A DNA stretch of 64,000 nucleotides from Mesorhizobium sp. (GTDB taxonomy: Bacteria; Pseudomonadota; Alphaproteobacteria; Rhizobiales; Rhizobiaceae), in NCBI RefSeq assembly GCF_004963255.1, contig NZ_SUGA01000008.1, forward strand, positions 1-64,000, written 5' to 3'. The notes beneath the pieces were generated by a model. It saw only the letters and a program-made list of their open reading frames with translations, was not told the origin of the DNA and ran no database searches. This document shows, one piece after another, positions 1-8,361 of the stretch (position 1 is its first letter; the number at the start of each line of letters is the position of its first letter). The translations under genes and the position numbers were made by a program.

Positions 1-66
1 ACACCCCTCATCCGTCTCGGCGCTATCGCGCCGATCCACCTTCTCCCACAAGGGGGAGAAGGGGAA
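1..66. repeat. Dispersed rhizobial intergenic repeat with two hairpins
   Basis: The segment carries two short inverted repeats, a CGGCG/CGCCG stem and a CTTCTCCC/GGGAGAAG stem, in the layout of a very common intergenic repeat of Rhizobiales. It abuts the 3' end of the permease gene and may also serve as its terminator. The repeat identity comes from memory of related genomes, not from a search. Confidence 0.6.
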
Positions 67-73
67 AGTGCGC

Positions 74-1531
74 TCAGGCTTTAGCCGTCCTGGCACCCGC
101 GCCGAGCGCCATGGTGCGCAGGACGTAATAGACGGCGCCGGCGATGGCCACGCCGAAGAACCAGCCATAGACACCCCACCAGGACGGCAGCAGGCTCGTG
201 AAGTTGGGCAGGATCGAGGAGAAGATCGCGCCGATGCCGGCGGCGATGAAGGCATTGACATGCCAGCCGCCCTGGAAGCGGAATTCGCCGTCCTCGCGAT
301 AGAGCGCCGGTACATCGACCTCGCTTTTGCGGATCAGATAGTAGTCGACCATCATCACGCCGAAGATCGGCCCCATCGTCGCGCCGATGATGCCGACGAA
401 ATGCGCTGCGCTGCCTTCCCAGGGCGCGAAGGGATAGAGCACCAGCGCGATCAACGCCGCGATGTAGCCGCCTTTCTTGAAGTCGATCTGGCGCGGGAAG
501 ACATTGGAGAAGTCGAAGGCAGGCGAGACGAAATTCGCCACCACGTTGATGCCCAGCGTCGCCACCGCGAAGGTGAGCGCTGCAAGGGCCGCCAGGAACC
601 AGCTGTCGAACTTGGCCGAGATCTGGTCGGGGTGGAGCAGCACCTCGTGGTACACGTCGTAGGCGGCGATCGTCGTGACGCCGGCGACCAGCGAGAACAG
701 GATCAGATTGACCGGCAGGCCCCAGATGTTGCCCTTGCGAAGGGCCGCATTGTCCGGCGCGTAGCGAGCGAAATCGCAAAAGTTGAGATAGAGCGCCGAG
801 AAATAGGTCACCCAGATCGCCGCGGCACCGAAGAGCGCGGTCCACGACCCCGGATCGCCTGGAATGCCGGCGTCGGCGGTCTTCTCGCGCAGCACATCCA
901 TGGGAATGTCGCTGGTGAAAGCGAAAGTTCCGGACTTCACGCAGAGATAGATGGCCAGGAGCAGCATCATCACCCACACGGCGGGGCCGGCCCAGTCCTG
1001 GAAGCGGCGCACGGTCTCCATGCCCTTCTGGATGATTAGCAACTGCAAAGCCCAGATGACGACGAAGCAGATCACTTCCAGGGTCGAATGTCCCAGAAGA
1101 TGTGAGCTCTTGTTGAACTCGTCGAACCATTGCAGGCGCGTCAGCAGCGCCACGATGGCGCCCGACGCCGCGGCCGTCTGAGCGCCATACCAGAAGCAGG
1201 CGACGATGGCGCGCACCAGCGCCGGAATGTTGGCGCCCCAGATGCCGAAGGAGGCGCGGGCTAGCACGGGGTAGGGCACGCCGGTCTTCACGCCGGCATA
1301 GCCGACCATGTTCATCAGCGCGTAGATGATCAGCGAGCCGATGCCGATGGCGATTATGAAATTGACGAAGCCGCCGCAGAACAGAAACAGGCTGGCCGCC
1401 AGATAGTAGCCCCAGAGGCTGTGGACGTCCGAAGTCCAGACATTGAAGATCGAAAACGGTCCCCAGTTCCTGACCGTTGCCGGAGCCAGATCCTCGTTAT
1501 AGAGGTCAGGCGAAGCGCCTTGAATGGTCAT
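74..1531 (-). CDS. NCS1 family nucleobase:cation symporter-1 type permease
   Basis: A 485-residue integral membrane protein with about twelve hydrophobic segments. The N-terminus (YNEDLAPATVRNWGPFSIFN, then WTSDVHSLWGYY) matches the NCS1 entry signature that precedes TM1 of Mhp1-like carriers. The family imports cytosine, purines, allantoin, hydantoins or thiamine precursors with a cation across the inner membrane; the substrate here cannot be read from the sequence. The ATG at 1531 follows an AAGGGGAAC ribosome site. It is a single gene, divergent from the DUF982 gene. Full family length, no damage seen. Confidence 0.88.
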   Translation of the reverse strand: MTIQGASPDLYNEDLAPATVRNWGPFSIFNVWTSDVHSLWGYYLAASLFLFCGGFVNFIIAIGIGSLIIYALMNMVGYAGVKTGVPYPVLARASFGIWGANIPALVRAIVACFWYGAQTAAASGAIVALLTRLQWFDEFNKSSHLLGHSTLEVICFVVIWALQLLIIQKGMETVRRFQDWAGPAVWVMMLLLAIYLCVKSGTFAFTSDIPMDVLREKTADAGIPGDPGSWTALFGAAAIWVTYFSALYLNFCDFARYAPDNAALRKGNIWGLPVNLILFSLVAGVTTIAAYDVYHEVLLHPDQISAKFDSWFLAALAALTFAVATLGINVVANFVSPAFDFSNVFPRQIDFKKGGYIAALIALVLYPFAPWEGSAAHFVGIIGATMGPIFGVMMVDYYLIRKSEVDVPALYREDGEFRFQGGWHVNAFIAAGIGAIFSSILPNFTSLLPSWWGVYGWFFGVAIAGAVYYVLRTMALGAGARTAKA

Positions 1532-1836
1532 GTCGTTGTTCCCCTTCTAGCAAACGCGCCCTCACGCGTTTGACCGCAGAGGTTAAGCCTGACGCCGGGG
1601 AACCGGCAAGCAATCCATTTGCCGGCTTTCGCCTTAAAGACATTCAATGAGAATCGCCGTTATACGCCGCCTCGAAGCCTGCATCGGTCGAGTCGCCATG
1701 GGCGCTCTCGATCGCACAGGTGCCGGCCGGCGGGTTCCGAAGTTTTTCCATCGGCAACCGAATTTGTTTGGAACCAATCCGCCGAACGTGCGTTTATGCG
1801 GGTTCGACTGCGCTGCGGTCGGCCGGGAGGATGATC
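1532..1836. other. Divergent intergenic region between permease and DUF982 gene
   Basis: About 305 bases without a supported gene. Reading frames here lack family resemblance and ribosome sites. The only element I can defend is the EcfG-type promoter at 1770-1794, listed separately. The promoter of the permease must also lie here but is not recognisable. Confidence 0.5.
1770..1794 (+). promoter_or_regulatory. Candidate EcfG (general stress sigma factor) promoter
   Basis: GGAAC at 1770-1774 is followed after exactly 16 bases by CGTT at 1791-1794. This matches the alphaproteobacterial EcfG/RpoE2 consensus (GGAAC, 16-17 bases, CGTT). It lies about 42 bases upstream of the start codon at 1837, a natural distance for a promoter of the DUF982 gene. 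Confidence 0.6.
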
Positions 1837-2139
1837 ATGGATCGCTTGCATTTCTTTACCCCAGTGCGAATTGCGCGTGGGCAGGGATACCCTGTGGAGG
1901 AAGTCGATAGCGTCTCCGAGGCGATGGTGTTCCTGCGGAAATGGCCAACGGGAAGACGCGGCCCGGTTTATCAATGCGCCCTGAATTGCTGTACGGCGGC
2001 TATGTCGGGCAAGATGTCGGCCGAGGAAGCGCGGAAAGCCTTTGTCGGCTTCGCACGCATCACCCGGCTGCTCGACGACGACATGGCGCTGCCACTGGGT
2101 GGCGCGTCGATGGACAATGTCTACGCGCTGCGGCGCTAG
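1837..2139 (+). CDS. DUF982 domain-containing small protein
   Basis: A 100-residue protein with the DUF982 core: an aromatic-rich N-terminal strand, WPTGRRGPVYQCALNCC in the middle and SAEEARKAFVGFARITRLL near the end. DUF982 is a family of small, often multicopy rhizobial proteins of unknown function. The ATG at 1837 is preferred over 1831 because GGGAGG (1825-1830) is then six bases upstream. The gene stands alone behind an EcfG-like promoter, suggesting stress control. Its last codons (from 2100) form a sequence repeated at 4693-4740. Function unknown. Confidence 0.75.
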   Translation: MDRLHFFTPVRIARGQGYPVEEVDSVSEAMVFLRKWPTGRRGPVYQCALNCCTAAMSGKMSAEEARKAFVGFARITRLLDDDMALPLGGASMDNVYALRR

Positions 2140-2142
2140 GCT
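2100..2142. repeat. Repeat copy 1, encodes an MDNVYALRR tail
   Basis: The sequence from 2100 to 2142 is nearly identical to 4693-4740; the second copy has a short insertion and a few substitutions. In copy 1 it encodes the last residues of the DUF982 protein (GASMDNVYALRR, then stop). Confidence 0.7.
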
Positions 2143-2165
2143 CGTAGAATCCCTTTGAAATCAAT

Positions 2166-2191
2166 GTGCTGCGTCGGCGATGGCGCAGCAC
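2166..2191 (+). terminator. Probable terminator of the DUF982 gene
   Basis: A perfect 8-bp stem (GTGCTGCG at 2166-2173, CGCAGCAC at 2184-2191) with a 10-base loop lies 26 bases after the stop codon and is followed by a modest T-rich stretch. Confidence 0.55.
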
Positions 2192-2610
2192 GTCGGTCTT
2201 TTATGGTTCCCAGATTCCGCACCAGGATGGCTTGGGAGGCGATGTTTTGACTCGTCAAGAACGCCGTTTTGCTCTCTGCTAATTTCTAGAAGTCGACGCT
2301 TCGAAACAACAAAGGCGTTGAAAATACTTATACGATTTCGGCGTGAAGTATCTTTAAACCTGTTGGCGCTATCCCTACGTCATCGTTGTTATGTCTATCA
2401 AGGCAACACCGATGTAACATCACTTACGCCACGCCTTTCTCACGGGGGACTCGGGAGGCGCGGTCACTTTTCCAAACAATGAGCAGCCCGAACGTTCGAC
2501 ACGCCCTTGGTGCGTCGAGCGTCTCGGCGCGAAATCTCCCCGCTTTGTCAATCAACACCAGCCGGGTGGCGGCCGGGTGAATGAACCCGCGCGCTCTTAG
2601 GAGACAAGAC
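2192..2610. other. Long leader region upstream of the SPFH gene
   Basis: About 420 bases with no supported gene. It includes a locally AT-rich stretch near 2270-2420 that probably holds the SPFH promoter, but no -35/-10 pair with good spacing could be named. The open frames here lack ribosome sites and family features. Confidence 0.45.
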
Positions 2611-4656
2611 ATGGAAGCCCTAGAATATCTCGGCCCGATGAAATGGACTGCGATCGAGATCGCCGTGCCGGTTGTCGTGCTGGCGATCCTGTTCTGGCGG
2701 AGCGGCATGATCCGCTACATCCCGAACGACAGGCTCGGCATCCTGGAAAAACTATGGAGTTTTCGCGGCTCCGTCAGTGATGGCTTCATAGCGCTCAACC
2801 GTGAGGCTGGCTACCAGCCGGAAGTGGTGCGCGGCGGCCTGCATTTCTTCATGCCGTTCCAATATTCGATGCACCGCGCCAATCTCGTCACGATCCCGCA
2901 GGGCCAGATCGGCTATGTCTTTGCCCGTGACGGCAAGCCGCTGCCTCCGACGCAGACACTTGCCTCCAACACCGACGCCGATGATTTCCAGGATGTGCGC
3001 GGCTTTCTCGAAAAGGGCGGACAGAAGGGGCCGCAGCGCAAGATTTTGCGTGAAGGCACCTATGCCATCAATCTCGCGCAATTCGTCGTGCTCACCGCTC
3101 AATCGACCTATGCCGTCAATCTGAGTTCGTCGGAACAAAGCCTTTTTTCCAACATGTCCAGTTTGATCTCGGAGCGGGGCGGCTTTGAGCCGGTGGTCAT
3201 CCACAATGCCGAGGACATGATCGGTATCGTCACCATCCATGACGGCCCGGCCCTGCCGGACGGCGAGATTATCGCGCCGACCGTGGCCAACGATCCGAAC
3301 GACCCGAACTTCCACAACAATTTCCAGGACCCCGAGAAGTTTCTCAAGGCCGGCGGCTACCGCGGCCGGCAGCTGCAGGTGCTGGCAGACGGCAGCTACT
3401 TCCTCAATCGCATTTTCGCGACCGTCGAACTGGTCGAGAAGACGATCATCGACGTCGGCACGGTGGGTGTCGTCGTCTCCTATAACGGCCGCCACGGCAC
3501 GGACATATCCGGGCAGGCCTACCGTCACGGCGAGCTGGTCGAAATCGGCGCGCGCGGCGTCTGGTCAACGCCGCTGCTGCCGGGCAAGTATGCGTTCAAT
3601 ACTTACGCCGGCAATATCATCACCGTGCCGACCACCAACTTCGTGCTCAAATGGACGAAGGAGCAGTTCGGCGATCACAGGCTGGATGAGAACCTGTCCG
3701 AGGTGTCGTTGATCACCAAGGATGCGTTCGAGCCTGTGCTGCCGCTCTCCGTCGTCGTGCATATCGACTATATGAAGGCGCCGCTCGTGGTGCAGCGTTT
3801 CGGTGACATCAAGCGGCTGGTCGAACAGACGCTCGATCCGATGGTTTCCGCCTATTTCAAGAACATCGCCCAGACAAAGACGCTGATCCAGCTTCTGCAG
3901 GAGCGCAGCGACATCCAGCGCAAGTCGGGCGAGGAGATGCGCGAGAAATTCAATTCCTACAGCCTCGAGCTGCAGGAAGTGTTGATTGGCACGCCGCGCG
4001 CCGCCAATGGCCAGAACAGCATAGAGCAGATCCTGATCCAGCTGCGCGAGCGCCAGATCGCAGTCGAAAAGGTCGAGACTTACAAATTGCAGGAGAGGGC
4101 GGCCACTCAGGAACGCACGTTGCGCGAGAAGGAGGCGCTCGCCGAACAGCAAGCCAAGATCACGACCTCGGCACTTACCATCGAGATCAGCGAGAACGAG
4201 GGCAAGGCGCAACTCGCCCGCACCCGCCAGGAGGCGGAAACCATTCAGGTCACCGCCAAGGCGGAGGCGGAGAAGGTGCGCCTCGCCGGCCAGGGCGAGG
4301 CCGACATGATCAAGGCCGTCGCGCTGGCCGATGCCGAACGCATCAAGGCGACCGGTTTCGCGGAGGCCGAGAAGGTGCGCGCGCTCGGCCTGGCGGAAGC
4401 CGAGGCCAGCGAGAAGAAGGTCGCGGCCTTCGGCGGACCGGACTATCAGCTCAACTCGCAGGTTCTCATGCGCTTCGCGGAGGCGATCGAGAATGGCAGG
4501 CTGCCGCTCGTGCCGCAGATTCAGATCGGCGCCAATGGCGGCGAGAAGGGGGCCGCCAATGGCCTTGTCGAGATGATGCTCTCGATGCTCGTCGCAGACC
4601 GGGTTGGACGACAAAACCTGCCGGATGCAATCCCGGAACCCCGTGAGGAGGAATGA
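2611..4656 (+). CDS. Flotillin-like SPFH/band 7 domain protein
   Basis: A 681-residue protein. One membrane segment lies near the N-terminus (IAVPVVVLAILFW), followed by a long SPFH-like region to about residue 480. The C-terminal helical part is rich in Ala, Glu and Lys, with repeated motifs such as AEAEKVRLAGQGEADMIKAV and AEAEKVRALGLAEAE, typical of flotillin coiled coils. Such proteins oligomerise at the inner membrane and organise microdomains. The ATG at 2611 is chosen because AGGAG stands seven bases before it; the in-frame ATG at 2581 lacks a site. No NfeD partner gene is adjacent. The exact role is unknown. Confidence 0.8.
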   Translation: MEALEYLGPMKWTAIEIAVPVVVLAILFWRSGMIRYIPNDRLGILEKLWSFRGSVSDGFIALNREAGYQPEVVRGGLHFFMPFQYSMHRANLVTIPQGQIGYVFARDGKPLPPTQTLASNTDADDFQDVRGFLEKGGQKGPQRKILREGTYAINLAQFVVLTAQSTYAVNLSSSEQSLFSNMSSLISERGGFEPVVIHNAEDMIGIVTIHDGPALPDGEIIAPTVANDPNDPNFHNNFQDPEKFLKAGGYRGRQLQVLADGSYFLNRIFATVELVEKTIIDVGTVGVVVSYNGRHGTDISGQAYRHGELVEIGARGVWSTPLLPGKYAFNTYAGNIITVPTTNFVLKWTKEQFGDHRLDENLSEVSLITKDAFEPVLPLSVVVHIDYMKAPLVVQRFGDIKRLVEQTLDPMVSAYFKNIAQTKTLIQLLQERSDIQRKSGEEMREKFNSYSLELQEVLIGTPRAANGQNSIEQILIQLRERQIAVEKVETYKLQERAATQERTLREKEALAEQQAKITTSALTIEISENEGKAQLARTRQEAETIQVTAKAEAEKVRLAGQGEADMIKAVALADAERIKATGFAEAEKVRALGLAEAEASEKKVAAFGGPDYQLNSQVLMRFAEAIENGRLPLVPQIQIGANGGEKGAANGLVEMMLSMLVADRVGRQNLPDAIPEPREEE

Positions 4657-4661
4657 TTGGG

Positions 4662-4688
4662 AAATGGGCCGGTCGCACCGGCCCATTT
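4662..4688 (+). terminator. Terminator hairpin after the SPFH gene
   Basis: A perfect 12-bp inverted repeat (AAATGGGCCGGT at 4662-4673, ACCGGCCCATTT at 4677-4688) with a 3-base loop begins six bases after the stop. Its outer A/T pairs supply the T run. Confidence 0.8.
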
Positions 4689-4692
4689 CGCG

Positions 4693-4740
4693 TGGCGCGT
4701 CGATGGGCAATGTCTACGCCTTGAGGCGCGGCGCTAGGCT
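4693..4740. repeat. Repeat copy 2, encodes MGNVYALRRGAR in an intergenic gap
   Basis: A near copy of 2100-2142, here outside any gene. An ATG at 4704 opens MGNVYALRRGAR with no stop at the place where copy 1 stops. It could be a decayed DUF982 3' end or a small mobile or structural repeat. Confidence 0.65.
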
Positions 4741-4815
4741 GAGCCACAATCCTGGACGCGGGCCCCGTGCCGGTGTCGGCGCGGCAGGCTCTTTTTTTCG
4801 ACGAGGTCGGCCGCC

Positions 4816-6177
4816 TCAGTTCCGTATCAACAGTTTTTGGGGCGTCAGCCAGAATGGCGGCAGGCAAAGCGGGATGGCCGACAGCAGAAGCATCTCGTCC
4901 TTGACCTCGACGCCGAGCTCGTCGGCGACGAAGCGCCGGCGCGCGGCGAAGCGGGCCGCGAGCGCCGGGTAGCGCTCGGCGATCGTCGCACGCAGGCCCT
5001 TGTCGGCGAAGGTCACGGCGTCCTCGCAGTTGAGCGTCACGCCGTCAGGCATCGGCACGGGAATGATGTCGACCTGGAACGGCATGCCGGAGGCCAGGCG
5101 TTCCGTTGAGCCCGGACGTATAGGCGAATGCATCCATTCGTCGAGCCCGACCAGATGGCCGGGATTGAGGGCCGGCCGCACCCCGCCACGGGCCAGGGTA
5201 GAGATCACCGCTTCGTGGATCGCGCCGCCTTCGACACCGATTCCGGCCGTTTCATACCAGGCGATCAGTCCGTCGAAATAGGCCTTGGCCACCTCCAGGA
5301 AAGCGGTGTCGGCCTCGGCGATCAGGCCGCCGCGGGCCGTCAGGCCACCCCAGTACCCGACCGCGGTGGTGGCACCCTCGCCGCGCCGCGGCACACGGGC
5401 GGTCGGGCTGCGCAGGCCGATGACTGGGCCGCTCGCATCGTTGGAGGCGAACATCGGATGGCAGCTCATCGGTTCGCCGGCATAGCCCATGCGGGACGCG
5501 GCCGTGAGCTCGCTGTCGCCAAGAGTGAAGCCCGTGACGATCCGCCAGACCGCCATCGATGCCCTTGACGCTCCCCATTCGGCCTCGGCGATCTGGTCTG
5601 CGTCGACGACCGCCCGCAGGCCCTCGACCGGGTGCATCAGCACGCGGGTGGCGTCCACGAGGGCGGACTCTCCGACGATCGCGGCAATGGCGTCGACGAT
5701 GAAGGACGGTGCGAAGAAGGTCGGCTTCGCCAAATCCCACTCCTCGCCTTCAAGATACTTCCAGCCGACGATGCCAATCCTATCGCCGGACCCGAGCCCA
5801 GCTTCGCGCAGTACCGCGACAAGATCCGGTTTCTGGCTGCGATCCTGGCCCATCAGGCTCAGTGATTGGGCAAGCATGGTGACGATGCCGGGCAGGCCGG
5901 CGATCGGCGTGTAGCCGATGTTCTCGTTGCCGGTGACTATGACGCGCTGGCCTGCCTTGCCCAGAAGCAGCAGAGCCTCCTCGAAGCGAGGCTCGAAGCC
6001 GGTCAGGAAGGCGATGTTGGCGGCGTGCTCGCGGTCGGCATACACGACCAGCCAGTCGGCGCCGGACTTGTTGATGGCGCGGGCGCAGCGCGTTTCATAC
6101 GTCGCGGCCGGGATGGCGGGGCGCTCGACCGGAAGGCCGAAATCAGGGATGTCCACGTTGCGCAGGATGACGGTCAT
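4816..6177 (-). CDS. M24 (creatinase/aminopeptidase P fold) family protein
   Basis: A 453-residue protein with the two-domain layout of Xaa-Pro peptidases and creatinases: a creatinase-like N-terminal domain to about residue 175, then a pita-bread domain. GHLVGLDEWMHS and NCEDAVTF align with the His and final Glu motifs of M24. The two conserved Asp positions fall in GYWGGLTARGG and appear to be missing, and the first Glu appears to be Asp (VDII), so a normal dimetal centre is doubtful. It is the last gene of the catabolic operon, 65 bases after the ATPase gene. It may hydrolyse the imported compound or an amide or amidine derived from it. That role is inference. Confidence 0.75.
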   Translation of the reverse strand: MTVILRNVDIPDFGLPVERPAIPAATYETRCARAINKSGADWLVVYADREHAANIAFLTGFEPRFEEALLLLGKAGQRVIVTGNENIGYTPIAGLPGIVTMLAQSLSLMGQDRSQKPDLVAVLREAGLGSGDRIGIVGWKYLEGEEWDLAKPTFFAPSFIVDAIAAIVGESALVDATRVLMHPVEGLRAVVDADQIAEAEWGASRASMAVWRIVTGFTLGDSELTAASRMGYAGEPMSCHPMFASNDASGPVIGLRSPTARVPRRGEGATTAVGYWGGLTARGGLIAEADTAFLEVAKAYFDGLIAWYETAGIGVEGGAIHEAVISTLARGGVRPALNPGHLVGLDEWMHSPIRPGSTERLASGMPFQVDIIPVPMPDGVTLNCEDAVTFADKGLRATIAERYPALAARFAARRRFVADELGVEVKDEMLLLSAIPLCLPPFWLTPQKLLIRN

Positions 6178-6242
6178 TTCTGTCCTCGTTGATGCTGTGC
6201 CGATGGCGCCGCGACGGACGACCGGCTTGGGGTGCAGGCACG

Positions 6243-7301
6243 CTATTCGCGCGCCAGAAATCCGATGGCCGACGGCAAGAGAGCGCAGGATGCCGCGCTG
6301 CCGGGGGTCAACTCGCGGGCTATTGCGGAGGGCGCGAGCACACTCAGTTCCTGGCCGTCGGCCGTGATGACAGTGACGCGTTCCGACGTGCCGACGAAGG
6401 ACACGTCGGCGACGGTGACGGAGAACGAAACCGCGCCAGGCGCCACATCGCCCAGGGTGATGTCTTCCGGGCGGACCCAGACCGTAATCGCGCCGTCGCC
6501 GTGGCGCGTCCGGTCATAGGCTGCAGGCATCGGCATGCGGATGCCGAACAAATCGAGTTGCGCGCCGTCCGTTTGAGCCGACAGGATGTTGTTGCCGCCG
6601 AGGAAGCCGGCGACGAAGCGCGAGGCCGGCGCGCGGTATATTTCGCGCGGACTGCCGATCTGAACGATATTGCCGTTCTGGAAGACGGCAATACGGTCCG
6701 ACATGGCGTAGGCCTCTTCCTGGTCGTGCGTGACGAAAACGAACGTGACGCCGGTTTCCTGGTGGAGACGCTTCAGCTCACGCTGCATGGTGTCGCGCAG
6801 CTTGCGATCGAGCGCCGAGAGGGGCTCGTCGAGCAGCAGGATCTTCGGTCCAAAAGCAAGCGCGCGGCCGATGGCCACGCGCTGCTGCTGGCCGCCGGAC
6901 AATTCGCGCGGCTTGCGCGCGGCGAGCTTGTCGAGGCCGACCAGCTTCATCACTTCATCAACGCGCGCGGCGATGCGCGCCTTGTCCCAGTTGCGCACGC
7001 GCAAGGGGAAGGCGATGTTGTTCGCCACCGACAGATGGGGAAACAGCGCATAACCCTGGAAAACCAGGCCGAAGTTGCGGTCCTCGGGATCGACGCCGGT
7101 GATGTCGGCGCCGTCGAGCAGGATCGTTCCTGAGTCCGGCCTGGTAAAACCGGCGATCGACATCAGCAGGGTTGTCTTGCCCGAGCCGGATGGGCCGAGC
7201 AAGGTGACGAATTCGCCCTCGTTGATCGACAGGTCGACGCCGTCGAGCGCGATTGCCGATCCGTAGGCCTTGCGAAGCGTGCGGATGTCGAGGAAGGCCA
7301 T
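6243..7301 (-). CDS. ABC transporter ATP-binding protein, PotA-like
   Basis: A 352-residue ATPase with Walker A GPSGSGKTT near residue 37, signature LSGGQQQRVAIGRAL near 137, Walker B ILLLDEPLSALD near 160, the switch His in VFVTHDQEEA, and a C-terminal TOBE region after about residue 280. This is the polyamine/iron/opine-type (CUT1-like) importer ATPase, energising the two permeases encoded upstream. Its ATG abuts the stop of the amidinotransferase gene, so the two are probably translated together. Confidence 0.9.
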   Translation of the reverse strand: MAFLDIRTLRKAYGSAIALDGVDLSINEGEFVTLLGPSGSGKTTLLMSIAGFTRPDSGTILLDGADITGVDPEDRNFGLVFQGYALFPHLSVANNIAFPLRVRNWDKARIAARVDEVMKLVGLDKLAARKPRELSGGQQQRVAIGRALAFGPKILLLDEPLSALDRKLRDTMQRELKRLHQETGVTFVFVTHDQEEAYAMSDRIAVFQNGNIVQIGSPREIYRAPASRFVAGFLGGNNILSAQTDGAQLDLFGIRMPMPAAYDRTRHGDGAITVWVRPEDITLGDVAPGAVSFSVTVADVSFVGTSERVTVITADGQELSVLAPSAIARELTPGSAASCALLPSAIGFLARE

Positions 7302-8321
7302 TCAGTTCGGATCCCGAGCGAGCGGCCCTGTCGAGCAATGGATGCCGCCGCCGTTCAGTTCGATGCATTCATAGTCGAGCGTCAAGATGGTGATGCCCGC
7401 CTTGTCCAGCCGCTCGGCGAGCCGGGGAGTGCGGGTGGCATGCATGACGACCCTGCCGGGCGCGATCGCCAGGCAGTTCAATGAGAAGGCATTGTCCTCA
7501 GGCGGCAGCTCGATCAGATTCATGCCGCGCTTTTTGAGACGGTCGATGAAGAAGTAAGGGAGCTCGTTGATGTTGATGATGGCGGTCTCGTGATCGATCA
7601 TCATGAAGCTGCCGTCGATGTGGATTCGATAGCCCGGCATCGGCACTTTGATCAATTCGACGCCGAGGCTGTTCAGGATCATCTCGACCTGACGGATGCC
7701 TTCCTCGTTGCAGGCGATGGAGAGCGAGCAGACCGCCGTCTTGTCGTCGATCAGCGCGAAGCCGCCACCTTCGAACACCGCTTCGCCATGCAACGTTCCC
7801 AGAATCGGGCAGCCGGCCTTTGCAAGCGCCTGAGTGACCATCAGTTCCTCGCCGCGGCGAGCGCGCCGGGCAAGGCGGGTGACGATGGCGCCGCCTTTGA
7901 CACCGATGACGCTGTCACGGCAGAAGGTCGACTTGAGCGCACCGGGCGCCGCCTTCTCGGTGAGGATCACATCGACGCCTTCCGAGCGAAGCAGCGCGGT
8001 GAAGGCGTCATGGGCGGCCTGCATGGCGGCGAGATCCGGCGGCGTCTTGCCCATGAAGTACCAGCCCTTCTCCGGGTCGCCGAAGCCGCCGATCTCGGGC
8101 ATTGGCTTGTTCTTGTCGACGACGTTGATCTCCTCGCCAGGGCGGTGCATCAGCACCGCGCGCAGCTTGCCGACATCGTTGGTGCAGCCCCATGGGCGCC
8201 CCCAGACCCGTGTCTGTTCCTCGGGATCGTGGAAAGCCGGCGTCGGCACCGATCCGAATGTCTGGAAGAACTTCGCCTCGCGATATTCGTGTTCGCTCAT
8301 TGCGGCGGTATGTGTTGACAT
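7302..8321 (-). CDS. Amidinotransferase/arginine deiminase family enzyme
   Basis: A 339-residue protein of the guanidino-group-modifying superfamily (arginine deiminase, dimethylarginine dimethylaminohydrolase, glycine amidinotransferase). The expected catalytic parts are visible in order: acidic FCRDS, the His in YRIHIDGSF, and the C-terminal nucleophilic Cys in GGGIHCSTGPL. It should act on the guanidine of an arginine-like substrate, giving a ureido product plus ammonia or amine, or transferring the amidino group. The ATG at 8321 is preferred; the in-frame start at 8381 would lie inside the upstream permease gene. Its position between permease and ATPase genes suggests the imported compound carries a guanidino group. 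Confidence 0.82.
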   Translation of the reverse strand: MSTHTAAMSEHEYREAKFFQTFGSVPTPAFHDPEEQTRVWGRPWGCTNDVGKLRAVLMHRPGEEINVVDKNKPMPEIGGFGDPEKGWYFMGKTPPDLAAMQAAHDAFTALLRSEGVDVILTEKAAPGALKSTFCRDSVIGVKGGAIVTRLARRARRGEELMVTQALAKAGCPILGTLHGEAVFEGGGFALIDDKTAVCSLSIACNEEGIRQVEMILNSLGVELIKVPMPGYRIHIDGSFMMIDHETAIININELPYFFIDRLKKRGMNLIELPPEDNAFSLNCLAIAPGRVVMHATRTPRLAERLDKAGITILTLDYECIELNGGGIHCSTGPLARDPN

Positions 8322-8361
8322 GTCCTTGATTTCCTTTCTGAATTTGTGGAATGGATGAGGT

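Noticed and set aside
3565..4710. 381-codon minus-strand frame
   Set aside because: Antisense of the helical SPFH C-terminus; no ribosome site or family features.
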